Assembly: GCA_001544655.2 (NCBI GenBank)
Contig: FCOD02000006.1
Span: 1 to 64,000, forward strand
From: Caballeronia turbans
GTDB lineage: Bacteria; Pseudomonadota; Gammaproteobacteria; Burkholderiales; Burkholderiaceae
Reading direction: 5' to 3'
Length of the DNA stretch: 64,000 nt
This document shows positions 10,020 to 19,266 of the stretch, piece after piece. The notes beneath the pieces were generated by a model, which was given only the letters and a program-made list of their open reading frames with translations, was not told the DNA's origin and searched no databases. A program made the translations under genes and the position numbers. Within the stretch, counting starts at the first letter, position 1. Every line of letters begins with the position of its first letter.

Positions 10020-11681
10020 ATGAAAAAACCTTCGACCGACGCGCATTTCCTCGACCTCGCCCGCCCGCATGCGGGCGAACTGGGCAATCACGCGATCGAC
10101 GAGTTCATGGCCGGGCGCCTCACGCGCCGCGAGCTGCTGCGTCATGCGAGCATGCTCGGCATCGCGCTGTCGGCGGGCGGCCTCCTCGGCATGCCGGGCG
10201 CGCGTGCGCAAGGCGCGGGCAAGCCCGGCGGCACGATCCGCGTCGCGCATCTGATGCCCGCGGGCGCCGTCGATCCGCTCACCGTGACCGACGCCGCCGG
10301 TCTCGCGCTCATCAATCAGACGGGCGAATTCCTGATCGACGACGACAGCGAACATCTGACGCTCAAGCCCGCGCTCGCGCTGTCGTGGTCGTCGAATGCG
10401 AAAGGCGACGTGTGGACCTTCAAGCTGCGCCAGAACGTGAAGTTCCACGACGGCCAGCCGATGACCGCGAAGGACGTCGTCGCCACGTTCAATCGCCTGT
10501 CCGATCCGGGCGCGGGCTCAGCGGCGCTGTCGGTGTTGAAGGGCGTGCTGTCGAAGGATTCGGCGAAGGCCATCGACGATCACACCGTCGAATTCCATCT
10601 CGATGCGCCCAACGGCAATTTCCCGTATTACGTTTCCTCGGATACGTATAACGCGGTGATCCTGCCGGCCAATTTCACCGGGCCCTACGAGAAGACCTTC
10701 ATGGGCACGGGCGCGCTGAAGCTCGAGAAATACACGCCGAAGGTCGGTGCGTCTTTCGTGCGCAATCCCGACTACTGGGGCGAGAAATCGCTGCCCGATC
10801 GCGTGACCTTCTCCTTCTACGCCGACCAGCAGGCGCAACTCCTCGCGATGCAAGGCCGCCAGGCCGACGTGATGGGCGACTTCACCGTGCAGGGCGGCGT
10901 CTCGATTCTGACGAATCCGCAGTTCAAGGTGCTCGGCACGAAGTCGAGCTCGCATCGCCAGATTCACATGCGCTGCGACATGTCGCCGTTCAAGGACAAG
11001 CGCGTGCGTCAGGCGCTCGCGCTCGCGATCGACCGCGAGATCATCGTGAAGGGGCTCTTTCGCGGCCGCGCGACCGTCGGCAACGACAGCCCCTTCGCGC
11101 CGGTCTTTCCGTCGAGCGATCTCGCGGTGCCGCAGCGCAGGATCGACATCGCTCAAGCGAAGAAACTGATGAGCGAAGCCGGCGTCGCGAACGGCTTCGA
11201 CGTCACGCTCACGACCGAGAAGTACATGGAGATTCCCGATCTCGCGGTCGTCGTGCAGAACGCGGCGAAGGCGATCGGCATTCGCATCCAGCTGAAGGTG
11301 GAGAGCCAGGACCTGTATTACGGCTCGGGCACGTTCGGCAAGTCGGACTGGCTGGATTCGCCGCTCGGCATCACCGATTACGGGCATCGCGGCGTGCCGA
11401 ACGTGTTCCTCAACGCGCCGTTGACGAGCGGCGGCACCTGGAACGCCGCGCACTTCAGGAATCCGCAATACGACCAGCTCGTCGCGCAGTTCGTCGCGGC
11501 GCTCGATGTCGCGTCGCAGAAGAAGTTGTCCGGCAAGATCCAGCGCCTGCTGCTCGATGAAACGCCGGTCGTGATCCCCTACTTCTACGACCAGCTGATC
11601 GTCACGCGCGCCAACGTCTCGGGCGTGCGCTTCAACGCGATCTCGCAGATGTGGTTCGACCGCGCGACGGTATCCGCGTAA
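10020..11681 (+). CDS. Peptide-type ABC transporter, periplasmic substrate-binding protein
   Basis: Captures the substrate of the importer encoded just downstream. The 553-residue protein belongs to the family 5 (DppA/OppA/NikA) binding proteins: the GGTIRVAHL start of the mature fold, WTFKLRQNVKFHDGQPMTAKDVVATFNR near residue 125 and KDKRVRQALALAIDR near residue 325 are typical. The N-terminus has TRRELLRHASMLGIALSAGG (about 37-56), a twin-arginine-like signal ending in ARAQ. The start at 10020 places this signal at the N-terminus; earlier in-frame codons have no family similarity. The next gene starts immediately after the stop codon. Substrate unknown; dipeptide or oligopeptide is the default guess. 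Confidence 0.9.
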   Translation: MKKPSTDAHFLDLARPHAGELGNHAIDEFMAGRLTRRELLRHASMLGIALSAGGLLGMPGARAQGAGKPGGTIRVAHLMPAGAVDPLTVTDAAGLALINQTGEFLIDDDSEHLTLKPALALSWSSNAKGDVWTFKLRQNVKFHDGQPMTAKDVVATFNRLSDPGAGSAALSVLKGVLSKDSAKAIDDHTVEFHLDAPNGNFPYYVSSDTYNAVILPANFTGPYEKTFMGTGALKLEKYTPKVGASFVRNPDYWGEKSLPDRVTFSFYADQQAQLLAMQGRQADVMGDFTVQGGVSILTNPQFKVLGTKSSSHRQIHMRCDMSPFKDKRVRQALALAIDREIIVKGLFRGRATVGNDSPFAPVFPSSDLAVPQRRIDIAQAKKLMSEAGVANGFDVTLTTEKYMEIPDLAVVVQNAAKAIGIRIQLKVESQDLYYGSGTFGKSDWLDSPLGITDYGHRGVPNVFLNAPLTSGGTWNAAHFRNPQYDQLVAQFVAALDVASQKKLSGKIQRLLLDETPVVIPYFYDQLIVTRANVSGVRFNAISQMWFDRATVSA

Positions 11682-12701
11682 ATGAGCACGATCACGCCGA
11701 CGGCGCACGTAGCCGACTTCGCCAAAATGAAACGCATCGTGCGCTTCATCGGCGTGCGGCTGCTGCTCGCGCTCGTCACGCTCTGGCTTTTGTCGATGAT
11801 CGTCTTCGCCGGCGGTCAGCTCCTGCCGGGCGATGTCGGCCGCGCGATCCTCGGCCCGCTCGCCGATGCGCGCGCCGTCGCGGCGCTTAATCATCAACTG
11901 GGCGTCGACCGGCCGCTTTTCACGCAGTATTCGAGCTGGATCGGCCACTTCCTGCGCGGCGACATGGGCGAGTCATATGCGTTTCGCGCGCCGGTCGCGC
12001 CGTTCATCGGCAATGCGCTGTGGAACTCGGCGAAGCTCGGCGCGCTCGCGTTCGTCGTCGTGGTGCCGCTCGGCATCGCGGGCGGCGTCTACGCGGCGTT
12101 GCACGCGGGGCGCTGGATCGACAGAGTCATCAGCATCGGCGGACTGACGGCGACGGTCGTGCCGGAGTTCGTCTCGTCGATCGTGCTGATCCTGATCTTC
12201 GGCGTGTGGCTGCAATGGCTGCCGATCGAAGCGACCGCGCCCGCCGACGCCGGCGTTTTCACGCAACTGGCGCATCTGGTCCTGCCGGTGCTGCCGCTCG
12301 TCTTCGTGTTCTTCGGCTATATCGCGCGTATGGCGCGCGCGGGCACCGTCGAGGCGCTCGACGCCGATTACACGCGCACCGCGATTCTCAAAGGCCTGCC
12401 GCAGCGCGTCGTGATTCTTCGCCACGTGCTGCGCAATGCGCTCCTGCCGACCGTGACCGTCGCCGCGACGCAGCTCGGCTACATGATCGGCGGCCTCGTC
12501 GTCGTGGAGACGCTGTTCCACTATCAGGGCATCGGCTCGCTGATCTATACCGCCGCGCGAGGCAAGGACTTTCCGATGCTCGAAGCGGGCGTGCTGACCA
12601 TCGGCGTGATCTATACGGCGGCGAATCTCATCGCGGACGCGCTCTACATCGTGCTCAACCCGCGTCTGCGTAACGCCGATTCGAGCGGAGACGCCCGATG
12701 A
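11682..12701 (+). CDS. Peptide-type ABC transporter permease, DppB family
   Basis: First inner-membrane subunit of the importer, 339 residues. About six membrane segments are visible: RLLLALVTLWLLSMIVFAG near residue 27, then LAFVVVVPLGIAGGVYA, FVSSIVLILIFGVWL, LVLPVLPLVFVFFGY, MIGGLVVVETLF and a last one near residue 310. The loop carrying GTVEALDADYTRTAILKGLP matches the EAA coupling motif that contacts the ATPase. The ATG follows the TAA of the binding-protein gene directly, and the TGA overlaps the next ATG (ATGA), so translation is coupled through the operon. Confidence 0.93.
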   Translation: MSTITPTAHVADFAKMKRIVRFIGVRLLLALVTLWLLSMIVFAGGQLLPGDVGRAILGPLADARAVAALNHQLGVDRPLFTQYSSWIGHFLRGDMGESYAFRAPVAPFIGNALWNSAKLGALAFVVVVPLGIAGGVYAALHAGRWIDRVISIGGLTATVVPEFVSSIVLILIFGVWLQWLPIEATAPADAGVFTQLAHLVLPVLPLVFVFFGYIARMARAGTVEALDADYTRTAILKGLPQRVVILRHVLRNALLPTVTVAATQLGYMIGGLVVVETLFHYQGIGSLIYTAARGKDFPMLEAGVLTIGVIYTAANLIADALYIVLNPRLRNADSSGDAR

Positions 12702-13561
12702 GCACGACCGTCGCGCCGCAAACGCCAGTCAGGCCGCGCCGCTTCGAAGCGCTCGGCGCGCTGATGCGCTCGGCCACCTTCGATATCGGCGTGCTGATCC
12801 TGCTCTTCTGGGTGCTGTGCGCGCTCTTCGGCCATTGGCTCGTGCCGCACGATCCCTACGCATCCGACCCGCTCAACTCGCTCGTCGCCCCTTCCGGCGA
12901 TCACTGGTTCGGCACGGATCAGCTCGGCCGCGACGTGTTCGCGCGCGTGATCGTCGGCTCGCGCGACATCCTGACCATCGCGCCGCTCGCCACCTTGCTC
13001 GGCACCGCGGCGGGCACGGCGATCGGGCTCGTCGTCGGCTATTTCGACGGCTGGGTCGATGCCGTCGTCGGCCGCGTGATCGATGCGCTGCTGGCGCTGC
13101 CGCTCGTGATCGTCGCGCTGCTCGCGCTGGCCGCCGTCGGCGCGAGCAACACGACGGTGATTCTCGTCATCGGCCTGACGTTCGCGCCGATCACCGCGCG
13201 CACCGTGCGCGCAGCGGTCCTGAGCGAGCGCCATCTGGACTACGTGCTCGCGGCGCAACTGCGCGGCGAGAACGCGCTCTACATCATGTTCGCGGAGATC
13301 CTGCCGAATGTGCTGCCGCCGATCATCGTCGAGGCGACCGTGCGACTCGGCTACGCGATCTTCGCCGTCGCCACGCTCTCGTTCCTGGGTTTCGGCATCC
13401 AGCCGCCCTCGGCCGACTGGGGCCTCGCGCTGTCCGAAAGCTACACGCTGATGGCGGGCGGCGCGTGGTGGACCGTCGTTTTCGACGCCGCCGCGATCGC
13501 CTCGCTCGTGATCGCGGTGAATCTCGTCGCCGATGCCGTGCAAGGAGTGCTGGACCGATGA
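12698..13561 (+). CDS. Peptide-type ABC transporter permease, DppC family
   Basis: Second permease subunit, 287 residues, with the DppC N-terminal extracytoplasmic segment (HDPYASDPLNSLVAPSGDHWFGTDQLGRDVFAR, given here only as a landmark around residues 49-82). About five to six membrane helices follow, with an EAA-type loop at SERHLDYVLAAQLRG. It overlaps its neighbours by four bases on both sides. It acts with the preceding permease as a heterodimer in the inner membrane. Confidence 0.93.
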   Translation: MSTTVAPQTPVRPRRFEALGALMRSATFDIGVLILLFWVLCALFGHWLVPHDPYASDPLNSLVAPSGDHWFGTDQLGRDVFARVIVGSRDILTIAPLATLLGTAAGTAIGLVVGYFDGWVDAVVGRVIDALLALPLVIVALLALAAVGASNTTVILVIGLTFAPITARTVRAAVLSERHLDYVLAAQLRGENALYIMFAEILPNVLPPIIVEATVRLGYAIFAVATLSFLGFGIQPPSADWGLALSESYTLMAGGAWWTVVFDAAAIASLVIAVNLVADAVQGVLDR

Positions 13562-15627
13562 ACGGACCGCCGCCATCGGCTTTCCCAACCTTCGGCGCCG
13601 CGAAAGGCGACCAGGCCGACGCGCTCACGATCGTCGGCCTCACCGTCGCGTATCGTTCGCGCGGCCGCGAGCGCGAGGTCCTGCAGGACGTGACATTGCG
13701 CGTGAAACGCGGCGAGGCGTATGGGCTCGTCGGCGAATCGGGCTGCGGCAAGTCGACCGCCGCGCTCGCGGTGCTGCGCTACCTGCCGCGCAACGGGCGC
13801 GTGAAGGCGGGCCGCATATCGATCGCGGGGCGCGACGTCGCATCGCTGAACGCGGACGCGCTGCGCGGCATGCGCGCCAATGCCGTGTCGATGGTCTATC
13901 AGGATCCGGGGCGCGCGCTGAATCCGTCGCTCACGATCGCGCGGCAAGTCTCCGAGGCGTTCGAAGTCACGGGCGCATCCGCCGACGAAGCGCTGTCGCG
14001 CACCGCCGAGATGCTGAGGCGCGTGCGCATCGCCTCGCCCGAGCGCGTGATGGAGAGTTATCCGCATCAGTTGTCGGGCGGGATGCAGCAGCGCGTGGTC
14101 ATCGCGATGGCGCTCGCGTGCAACCCCGAACTGCTGATTCTCGACGAGCCGACGACCGGGCTCGATGCCACCGTCGAAGCCGAAGTGCTCGATCTCATCG
14201 CGCAGTTGCGCGCGGAGCTCGGCACGGCCGTGCTCTTCATCAGCCACAACCTCGCGGTGATCGGGCGCATGTGCGATCGCGTCGGCGTGTTGTATGCGGG
14301 CAAGCTCGTCGAGGAAGGCACGACCGCCGACGTGTTCGCGAAGCCCCGGCATCCATACACCGTCGGCCTGCTGCGCTGCCTGCCGCGTGAGGCGCTCGCC
14401 AAGGCAAGCGGGCGGCTCGATACGATTCCCGGCTCGCTGCCGTTGCCGGGATCGATCGCGCAAGGCTGCATCTTCGCGCCGCGCTGCAAGCTCGCCGACG
14501 AGCGCTGTCTCAGGGACGCGCCGCCGCCCTATCGCATCGCGTCGGCGCACGGCGATCAGATGGCGCGCTGCCACTATCACGAACGCGCGCACATGCTGCC
14601 GCGCTCGACCGAGGAAGCGCCGGCGCATGTCGCAAACGGCGAGGATCAGCCGCTCGCGCTGTCCGCGCGCAATCTCTCGAAGACCTTCCGTGTCGGCGAT
14701 GAAGAAGTGCGCGCCGTGCACGACGTCTCGCTCGATCTCGTGCAAGGGGAGACGCTCGGACTCGTCGGCGAATCGGGCAGCGGCAAGACGACGCTCGCGA
14801 AGCTCCTGCTCGGACTCGTGTCGCCGGATAAAGGCGCGTCGCTCGAACTCGAGGGCGCGTTCCTGCCCGAGCGCGTGACCAAGCGCAGCGACGCGCAGGT
14901 GAAGTCCCTGCAGATCGTTTTCCAGAATCCGGATTCCGCGCTGAACCGCGCGCATTCGGTGCGGCGGCTGATCGCGCGTTCGCTGTCGAAGCTCGCGTCG
15001 CTGCATGGCGAGGCAAAGGAACAGCGCCTGCATACGCTGACGGAAGCCGTGCGCCTGCCGGCGCGCTATCTCGGCTCACGCACGCGGCAATTGTCGGGCG
15101 GACTGAAGCAGCGCGTCGCGATCGCGCGCGCGTTCGCGGGCGATCCGCGCGTCGTGGTCTGCGACGAGCCGACGTCCGCGCTGGACGTCTCCGTGCAGGC
15201 CGCGATCCTCAATCTGCTCGCGGACCTGCAGCGCGAGCGGCGCGTGAGCTACGTATTCATCTCGCACGATCTGCATGTCGTGCGTTATCTGTCGGACCGC
15301 ATCGCGGTGCTGTATCTCGGGCGCATCATGGAGATCGGGCGCGCGGCCGCGGTCTTCGACGGACCGCAGCATCCGTACACCGAAGCATTGCTGTCGTCGA
15401 TGCCGTCGATCGACGGGACGCACGCGAAGCGCATCCGGCTGTCGGGCGAGTTGCCGAGCGCGGCGAATCCGCCTTCGGGCTGCGTGTTTCATACGCGCTG
15501 CCCGCGCAAGATCGGCGCGATCTGCGAGACAGAAACGCCGCCGTGCCGCGATGCGGACGACGGGCACGCGATCCATTGCCACATTCCCGTCGACGAATTG
15601 CGAATCCTGCAGCGTCAAGAGCGATAA
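13558..15627 (+). CDS. Peptide-type ABC transporter, fused double ATPase (DppD-DppF)
   Basis: Powers the importer by ATP hydrolysis. The 689-residue product joins two complete ATPase units that are separate proteins in E. coli. Unit one has Walker A GESGCGKST (about 61-69), signature LSGGMQQRV and Walker B LLILDEPTTGLD. Unit two has GESGSGKTT (about 404-412), signature LSGGLKQRV and VVVCDEPTSALD. Each ends in the oligopeptide-type C-terminal region with a Cys cluster (GCIFAPRCKLADERC; GCVFHTRCPRKIGAIC) known in some Dpp/Opp ATPases to bind an iron-sulfur cluster. The ATG overlaps the permease stop. Fusions of this kind are common in proteobacteria. Confidence 0.92.
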   Translation: MNGPPPSAFPTFGAAKGDQADALTIVGLTVAYRSRGREREVLQDVTLRVKRGEAYGLVGESGCGKSTAALAVLRYLPRNGRVKAGRISIAGRDVASLNADALRGMRANAVSMVYQDPGRALNPSLTIARQVSEAFEVTGASADEALSRTAEMLRRVRIASPERVMESYPHQLSGGMQQRVVIAMALACNPELLILDEPTTGLDATVEAEVLDLIAQLRAELGTAVLFISHNLAVIGRMCDRVGVLYAGKLVEEGTTADVFAKPRHPYTVGLLRCLPREALAKASGRLDTIPGSLPLPGSIAQGCIFAPRCKLADERCLRDAPPPYRIASAHGDQMARCHYHERAHMLPRSTEEAPAHVANGEDQPLALSARNLSKTFRVGDEEVRAVHDVSLDLVQGETLGLVGESGSGKTTLAKLLLGLVSPDKGASLELEGAFLPERVTKRSDAQVKSLQIVFQNPDSALNRAHSVRRLIARSLSKLASLHGEAKEQRLHTLTEAVRLPARYLGSRTRQLSGGLKQRVAIARAFAGDPRVVVCDEPTSALDVSVQAAILNLLADLQRERRVSYVFISHDLHVVRYLSDRIAVLYLGRIMEIGRAAAVFDGPQHPYTEALLSSMPSIDGTHAKRIRLSGELPSAANPPSGCVFHTRCPRKIGAICETETPPCRDADDGHAIHCHIPVDELRILQRQER

Positions 15628-15715
15628 GCGCGGCAAAGCGCTCATTCGTCGGAACCAAAGCGGCTTCCCGCGTCTCTCATCGGTTCGATGTTCAACGATA
15701 ACGAGGATTCAACCG

Positions 15716-16135
15716 ATGAAACCCGCCCTTTCCGCCGCGCTCTGTGCGCTCACCTTCGGCGTCGCGATGGCCGCACAGGCGCAGACCGCGCCGCAGGCAC
15801 CGACACCCGGCGCCGCCGATCCGAGCTTCTCCGCCTACGCGCTCGTTCAGCAGTGCGCCGCGAAAGCCGACAACACGGCGCAGGGCCAATGCGTGGGCGC
15901 GGTGCGCGGCATCGTGCGCGGTTATCAATATGGCGTGCTGTTCCTGTCGCAGCGCGCTTCGCTGCCGGTCAGCGAGACGCAGCGCATCTCGCTGTGCCTG
16001 ACGGATACGACGGTGTCGTCGATCGTCGATGACTTCATCTCGGACGCGAAGCAGGTCAACGAAGCGGATCTCCGGCGCACGCCCGCCGAAGTCGCCGTGC
16101 TCGGCTCGGTGCACGCGCATCATGCGTGCACCTGA
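15716..16135 (+). CDS. Exported protein resembling Rap1a/Tai-type immunity domain
   Basis: A 139-residue protein with a clear signal peptide (ALCALTFGVAMAAQAQ, cleavage near residue 23). The mature domain has Cys pairs at CAAKADNTAQGQC and a lone CL and HHAC near the end, with the GxxxGxxxG-like AVRGIVRGYQYG helix. This layout resembles the Rap1a/Tai family, whose studied members are periplasmic immunity proteins against type VI effectors, while many others are of unknown role. No effector gene is adjacent, so an immunity function is only a possibility. The start at 15716 follows an AACGAGG ribosome site. Confidence 0.7.
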   Translation: MKPALSAALCALTFGVAMAAQAQTAPQAPTPGAADPSFSAYALVQQCAAKADNTAQGQCVGAVRGIVRGYQYGVLFLSQRASLPVSETQRISLCLTDTTVSSIVDDFISDAKQVNEADLRRTPAEVAVLGSVHAHHACT

Positions 16136-16147
16136 TCGCGCGCGGCA

Positions 16148-16996
16148 TCAGAGCATTTCCAGCGAGCGCTTCGACTTCGGCGGCTTGAACTGCTGATCGA
16201 TGTCGGCGAGTTCGTCGGCGGACAAATGAAGGTCGAGCGCGGCGCGATTCTCCCGGACGTGCGCGAGGTCCGCCGCCTTTGGAATCGCAAACACCTGCGG
16301 CTGTTGCAGCACCCACGCGAGCGCGACCTGAAACGCCGACACGCCGCGCGCCGCCGCGATCTTTTCGAGCGCGCCGCCACGCGGCAGGCGCGCGTGATCG
16401 ACCGGGCTATATGCCATCGCGGGCATGCGGCGCTCGAGCAGCCACGGCAGCAGGTCGAATTCCGGCCCGCGCCGCGCGACGTTGTACAAGATCTGATCGG
16501 TTGCGCAGGCGTCGCCGCCGTCGATCGAAAAGAGCTCGTCGAGGTCGTCGGTGTCGAAGTTGCTCACGCCCCAATGCCGAATCTTGCCGTCGCGCTTCAG
16601 TTTCTCGAAGCCTGCGACCACGCCTTCCAGATCCTCGCCGCCGCGCCAGTGCAACAGATACAGATCGATGCGATCGGTCTTCAGACGCTTCAGGCTGCGT
16701 TCACATGCGGCCTGCACGCCGCGCTCGCTGCCGTTATGCGGATATACCTTGCTGACGATGAACAGCTCGTCGCGCCGGTCGCCGAGCGCCTCCGCGACGA
16801 GCTTCTCGCTTTCGCCGTCGCCGTACATTTCGGCGGTATCGATGAGCGTCATGCCGAGTTCGACGCCTTCGCGCAGCGCGGCGATCTCGCTCTTGCGCGC
16901 GTTCGCGCGCTCGCCCATTTCCCAGGTGCCCTGACCGAGCTTCGGGATCGCTTCGCCCGTTGGAAGCGTGACTGTCGACGCACTGGATTGAGCCAT
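16148..16996 (-). CDS. Aldo/keto reductase
   Basis: A cytoplasmic NADPH-dependent oxidoreductase of the AKR superfamily, 282 residues. The catalytic tetrad is present: Asp and Tyr in LIDTAEMYGDGESE (about 51-64), Lys in VSKVYPHN (about 81-88) and His in LYLLHWRG (about 112-119). The nucleotide-binding end shows VFAIPKAADLAHVREN. The closest match in pattern is the YeaE/methylglyoxal reductase group; the physiological substrate cannot be read from sequence. AAGGAGG lies eight bases before the ATG. It is convergent with the upstream exported-protein gene, with a 12-base gap. Confidence 0.9.
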   Translation of the reverse strand: MAQSSASTVTLPTGEAIPKLGQGTWEMGERANARKSEIAALREGVELGMTLIDTAEMYGDGESEKLVAEALGDRRDELFIVSKVYPHNGSERGVQAACERSLKRLKTDRIDLYLLHWRGGEDLEGVVAGFEKLKRDGKIRHWGVSNFDTDDLDELFSIDGGDACATDQILYNVARRGPEFDLLPWLLERRMPAMAYSPVDHARLPRGGALEKIAAARGVSAFQVALAWVLQQPQVFAIPKAADLAHVRENRAALDLHLSADELADIDQQFKPPKSKRSLEML

Positions 16997-17023
16997 GAAA
17001 AAGCCTCCTTGTGTGTCTGCCGA

Positions 17024-17526
17024 TTATGGCGCAAGGAGCACGCCCGTCATGTCACACGAGTCCGACACGAGCGGCTGGAGCGCGATGAGCGAGCGGTCAC
17101 GCCGCAGGCGGCGCACGCTGGAATTGTCCTCGACGCGCTTCTCCAGTTCGCCGATGGAAACCGCGGCCGCCGTCACTCTGAACGCGCGGCCGCCGCTCGC
17201 CGAGCCTGGACCACACGCGCCGCGCTTCGTCGCGCAGCATAGTCACCTGCAGCCGCGCGGTGTCGGCGGCAGGCAGGCCGGTTGATGGCCTCCGGTGCCG
17301 CGCCGATCGCGGCGGACTCCGTTGCGCCGCCCGCGAGCAGGCCCGCATCCAGCTTGAGGACGATGACAGCGCCCAGCACGAGCGCGACCACGACGACGAT
17401 ATCGACGATCAACGGCGCGCGTCGTAATCGACAGCCGCGCCCGATGTTCGCGAAGAACCGCAGGCCGCCCGTGAAACCGGGCGTAAAAATGAATAGCGCA
17501 AATACGATGTTCTTGAGATTCGCGAA
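17024..17526 (-). pseudogene. Decayed aspartate:alanine exchanger-type transporter
   Basis: Minus-strand translation gives broken pieces of an AspT/YidE/YbjL-family transporter. Piece one, in the frame from 17526 to 17173, contains NLKNIVFALFIFTPGF, a hydrophobic helix IVVVVALVLGAVIVLKL and the family hallmark GLLAGGATESAAIGAAPEAIN. A frame change follows, then TARLQVTMLRDEARRVW in another frame. The last piece (17182-17024) reads IGELEKRVEDNSSVRRLRRD, typical of the RCK_C domain in the middle of these proteins, and then stops. A stop codon precedes piece one, the helices expected between pieces one and two are missing and the second half is absent. It lies beside an AT-rich gap and is inactive. 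Confidence 0.65.
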
Positions 17527-18177
17527 TTACACGCGCCGGTTTGCCGAGAAATCGACGCAACGCTAAGCATGCCGCAGACGCCGCGAGTTGAATGGCCCAA
17601 CTTCACGAAGCCGATGAGATAGCCGATTGCGAGACTTCAAAACAGAAAAATTGTGCGGCAAGCGGGTTCCATATCACGGCACCTTCAATATTTTTTGATC
17701 AGAATGGCGCACTTCTCGTTAAGTGAATCGAATAGGCTTCCGGTGTAATCTTTCAGTAAGACTCTTTATCAAAATACAAAATCAATAACCAAAATCTTTC
17801 AACGGGGCTTTCTGATATATCAATCCCCCGTTCGCAGTTGTGCCAGCAGGAAATTCGATGATTTAAGAAAACACTACATATATCATAAAAAATTCTGCGA
17901 AAAGTGAATCCGATCTGCCGAAAAGCCTTATATATAACGGCTCTGGAAAGGATCGTTCCAGATTAAAGAACGACGCCCCGGGTTCGATAACCGCTTCCCA
18001 AAACAAAGTCGGCCGCTCGTAAAAAAAATCCCTTTCCCTGCAAAACTTTCTGATTTTAATATTGCAATCTTGTCTGCCTGTCAATATTATCAGATTCATA
18101 GGCCGTCAATCGCTGGACACGCGCATGTGATATGCGCGTAGATCCGGCTCCACGTAGTACACCGCGAGGCACTCACG
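17527..18177. other. AT-rich non-coding gap
   Basis: From about 17640 to 18110 the base composition is far more AT-rich than the rest of the window, with many A/T runs. A 78-codon minus-strand frame (17863-18099) exists but shows no recognised family and no ribosome site. The stretch probably includes the promoter of the LysR gene that follows; no -35/-10 pair stands out. Confidence 0.5.
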
Positions 18178-19176
18178 ATGAACCAGATTCATGCAATGCG
18201 CGTCTTCGTGCGCGTGGCGGACACAGAAAGTTTTCGCCGCGCCGCGCAACAACTAGACGTCTCGAACGCGCTGGTCACTCGGGCTATTGCCATGCTCGAA
18301 GCGCATTTGAGGACCCGCCTAATTAACCGCACGACCCGCAATCTTTCCCTCACCGAAGCCGGCACGCGTTACCTGGAAGGCTGCCGCGCGTTGCTCGAAG
18401 AACTGGACCATCTGGAATCGACCGTCACCCACACGGAGGGCGAGCCGAGCGGCACGCTGCGCGTCGTCGCCTCTAGCGCGCTCTCGCTGCTCACGCTCAC
18501 GCCGCTCATCGACGGCTTTCGAAAGGTCTATCCCAAGGTCAATGTGCGCCTGACTCTCGCCGAGCGGCACGTCGATCTTGTCGAGGACGGATACGACGTC
18601 GGCATTGTCACGGCTTTCATGGTGTCGAGCACGGCGCTCATCGAGCGGCCCGTCGGCACCAACTCGCTCGTGCCGGTCGCGACGCCGGCATTCGTCGCCG
18701 AGCATGGCATGCCCACCTCGCCCACCGACTTGCACGCACTGCCTTCCGTGGGACTGCCGAACGAGATGCGCAGCCAGACGTGGCACTTCCGGCATCGTCT
18801 CGGCGACGCGGATCAGATCACGCTCGCGCCCGTGTACACGGTCAACAATGGGCTGATGGTGCGTCTCGCCACGCTCAAGAGCATGGGCTTCTCGATCCTT
18901 CCCGAAGGCATCGTGCGCGCGGATCTCGAAGAAGGCACGCTCGTTCGCCTGCTGGACGGCTATTCGATCGACGACCCCGACATGAAGATATCGATCGTGT
19001 ATCCGGGAAGGCAGTATCTGCCGGCGAAAACGCGCTTTTTCATCGACTACGCGCTCGACTATCTGGGTCGGGAATTCGCCGCCAGAGGCATGCGTTCCGA
19101 GGAGACCCTGCGCCCGCCGATGCAGTCGGTCATGCCCTTGCAAACGATGCGGGGCGCCTCGGCGACCGCGAACTGA
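18178..19176 (+). CDS. LysR family transcriptional regulator
   Basis: A 332-residue DNA-binding regulator. The N-terminal winged helix-turn-helix is standard: FVRVADTESFRRAAQQL, with SNALVTRAIAMLEAHL as the recognition region and TRLINRTTRNLSLTEAG as the wing (residues 1-60). The effector-binding domain starts near residue 90 (GTLRVVASSALSLLTLTPLI) and keeps the family fold to about residue 300; a 30-residue tail of no recognised kind follows. Its target is unknown. The usual divergent partner is missing: upstream lies only the AT-rich gap and the transporter remnant, so it may have lost its original target. Confidence 0.92.
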   Translation: MNQIHAMRVFVRVADTESFRRAAQQLDVSNALVTRAIAMLEAHLRTRLINRTTRNLSLTEAGTRYLEGCRALLEELDHLESTVTHTEGEPSGTLRVVASSALSLLTLTPLIDGFRKVYPKVNVRLTLAERHVDLVEDGYDVGIVTAFMVSSTALIERPVGTNSLVPVATPAFVAEHGMPTSPTDLHALPSVGLPNEMRSQTWHFRHRLGDADQITLAPVYTVNNGLMVRLATLKSMGFSILPEGIVRADLEEGTLVRLLDGYSIDDPDMKISIVYPGRQYLPAKTRFFIDYALDYLGREFAARGMRSEETLRPPMQSVMPLQTMRGASATAN

Positions 19177-19266
19177 AGACCTCTCGAACAAAAGGGCCGG
19201 ATGGCGTCTGAGCCGTCCGCCCATTGGCGCCGCGAACCGAACATCATTGCCCGGTTCGCGCAGCGC

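Noticed and set aside
17863-18099. 78-codon minus-strand frame in the AT-rich gap
   Set aside because: No ribosome site, no family and AT-rich composition in which open frames arise easily; noted only as part of the gap.
19231-19260. Hairpin between the LysR gene and the convergent hypothetical gene as a terminator
   Set aside because: The nine-base-pair stem is good, but no T-run follows on either strand, so termination cannot be claimed.
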